Shown here: positions 5,658 to 5,729 of the stretch, in pieces
Numbering within the stretch: position 1 is the first letter of the stretch
How the letters are laid out: every line of letters starts with the position of its first letter
Assembly (NCBI GenBank): GCA_013214715.1
Contig: JABSSB010000223.1
Location: 1-5,729 of the forward strand
Length of the DNA: 5,729 bases
Origin: Paracoccaceae bacterium
GTDB taxonomy: Bacteria > Pseudomonadota > Alphaproteobacteria > Rhodobacterales > Rhodobacteraceae
Direction: 5' to 3'
Made by a program: the position numbers and the translations under genes
Notes under the pieces: generated by a model
Told to the model about the DNA's origin: nothing
Database searches by the model: none
The model's input: only the letters and a program-made list of their open reading frames with translations

Positions 5658-5729
5658 TAGGCCCCTGAAAGTGGTCCACCAACTGGGGTAGATTTGTCCC
5701 ACAATTTGGAGGATCAGCGATGGCTGGAA
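5658..5729 (+). mobile_element. Left end of an insertion sequence (IS3-like), cut by window edge
   Basis: The segment starting near TAGGCCCCTGAAAGTGGTCC (5658-5677) has the look of an IS3-family terminal repeat: a short leader of some 60 bases, then GGAGG and an ATG. The exact boundary is uncertain; TG at 5649 is another possible end. The right end and its inverted repeat lie outside the window, so the assignment rests on remembered resemblance and layout only. Confidence 0.4.
5720..5729 (+). CDS. First codons of a probable transposase (OrfA)
   Basis: ATG at 5720 follows GGAGG (5708-5712) at seven bases, an excellent ribosome binding site. Only Met-Ala-Gly and one further base are visible. 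The MAG start after this leader resembles IS3-type OrfA proteins, which begin MAGKR or similar, but the product cannot be confirmed from three residues. Confidence 0.4.

Overview
The window looks like chromosomal DNA of a GC-rich alphaproteobacterium, most likely of the Rhodobacteraceae/Roseobacter group. The basis is high third-position GC in the left-hand genes, AGGA/GGAGG-type ribosome binding sites, and the pairing of a DUF1028 gene with a gamma-glutamyltransferase-family gene. The lineage is inferred, since there is no rRNA or marker gene.

Layout. 1-147: window edge with a 9-bp tandem repeat, and unassigned sequence open in one frame on each strand. 148-899 (+): a DUF1028-family gene broken by a one-base deletion in a T run (213-218) and an in-frame TGA where a Trp is expected (453-455). 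963-2558 (+): an intact, cytoplasmic, YwrD-like gamma-glutamyltransferase-family enzyme, in frame with the broken gene and with no stop between them. 2564-3535 (-): an intact Gfo/Idh/MocA-family NAD(P)-dependent oxidoreductase, convergent with the transferase and 5 bp from it; a 7-bp stem-loop lies over the transferase stop codon. 3536-4063: a long intergenic stretch with a short open frame that may be a gene remnant, and a terminator-like hairpin. 4064-5179 (+): an exported choloylglycine hydrolase/penicillin V acylase-family enzyme, lower in GC than its left neighbours. 5180-5729: a second copy of a short hairpin repeat, a strong bidirectional terminator, a probable gene 3' end on the minus strand, and apparently the left end of an insertion sequence with the first codons of its transposase.

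How the genes may work together. The DUF1028 and transferase genes look like parts of a peptide or gamma-glutamyl-compound utilisation operon whose first member has decayed. The oxidoreductase faces them and may be a separate unit. The acylase appears to be a separately acquired cargo gene: it differs in base composition, is flanked by two copies of a hairpin repeat, and lies near an insertion sequence. Both intact hydrolases, and as I recall the DUF1028 family too, belong to the N-terminal-nucleophile (Ntn) hydrolase fold. I do not see a clearly new multi-gene system. The best leads are the double-lesion pseudogene with an in-phase slippery site, the non-canonical transferase active site, and the acylase island.
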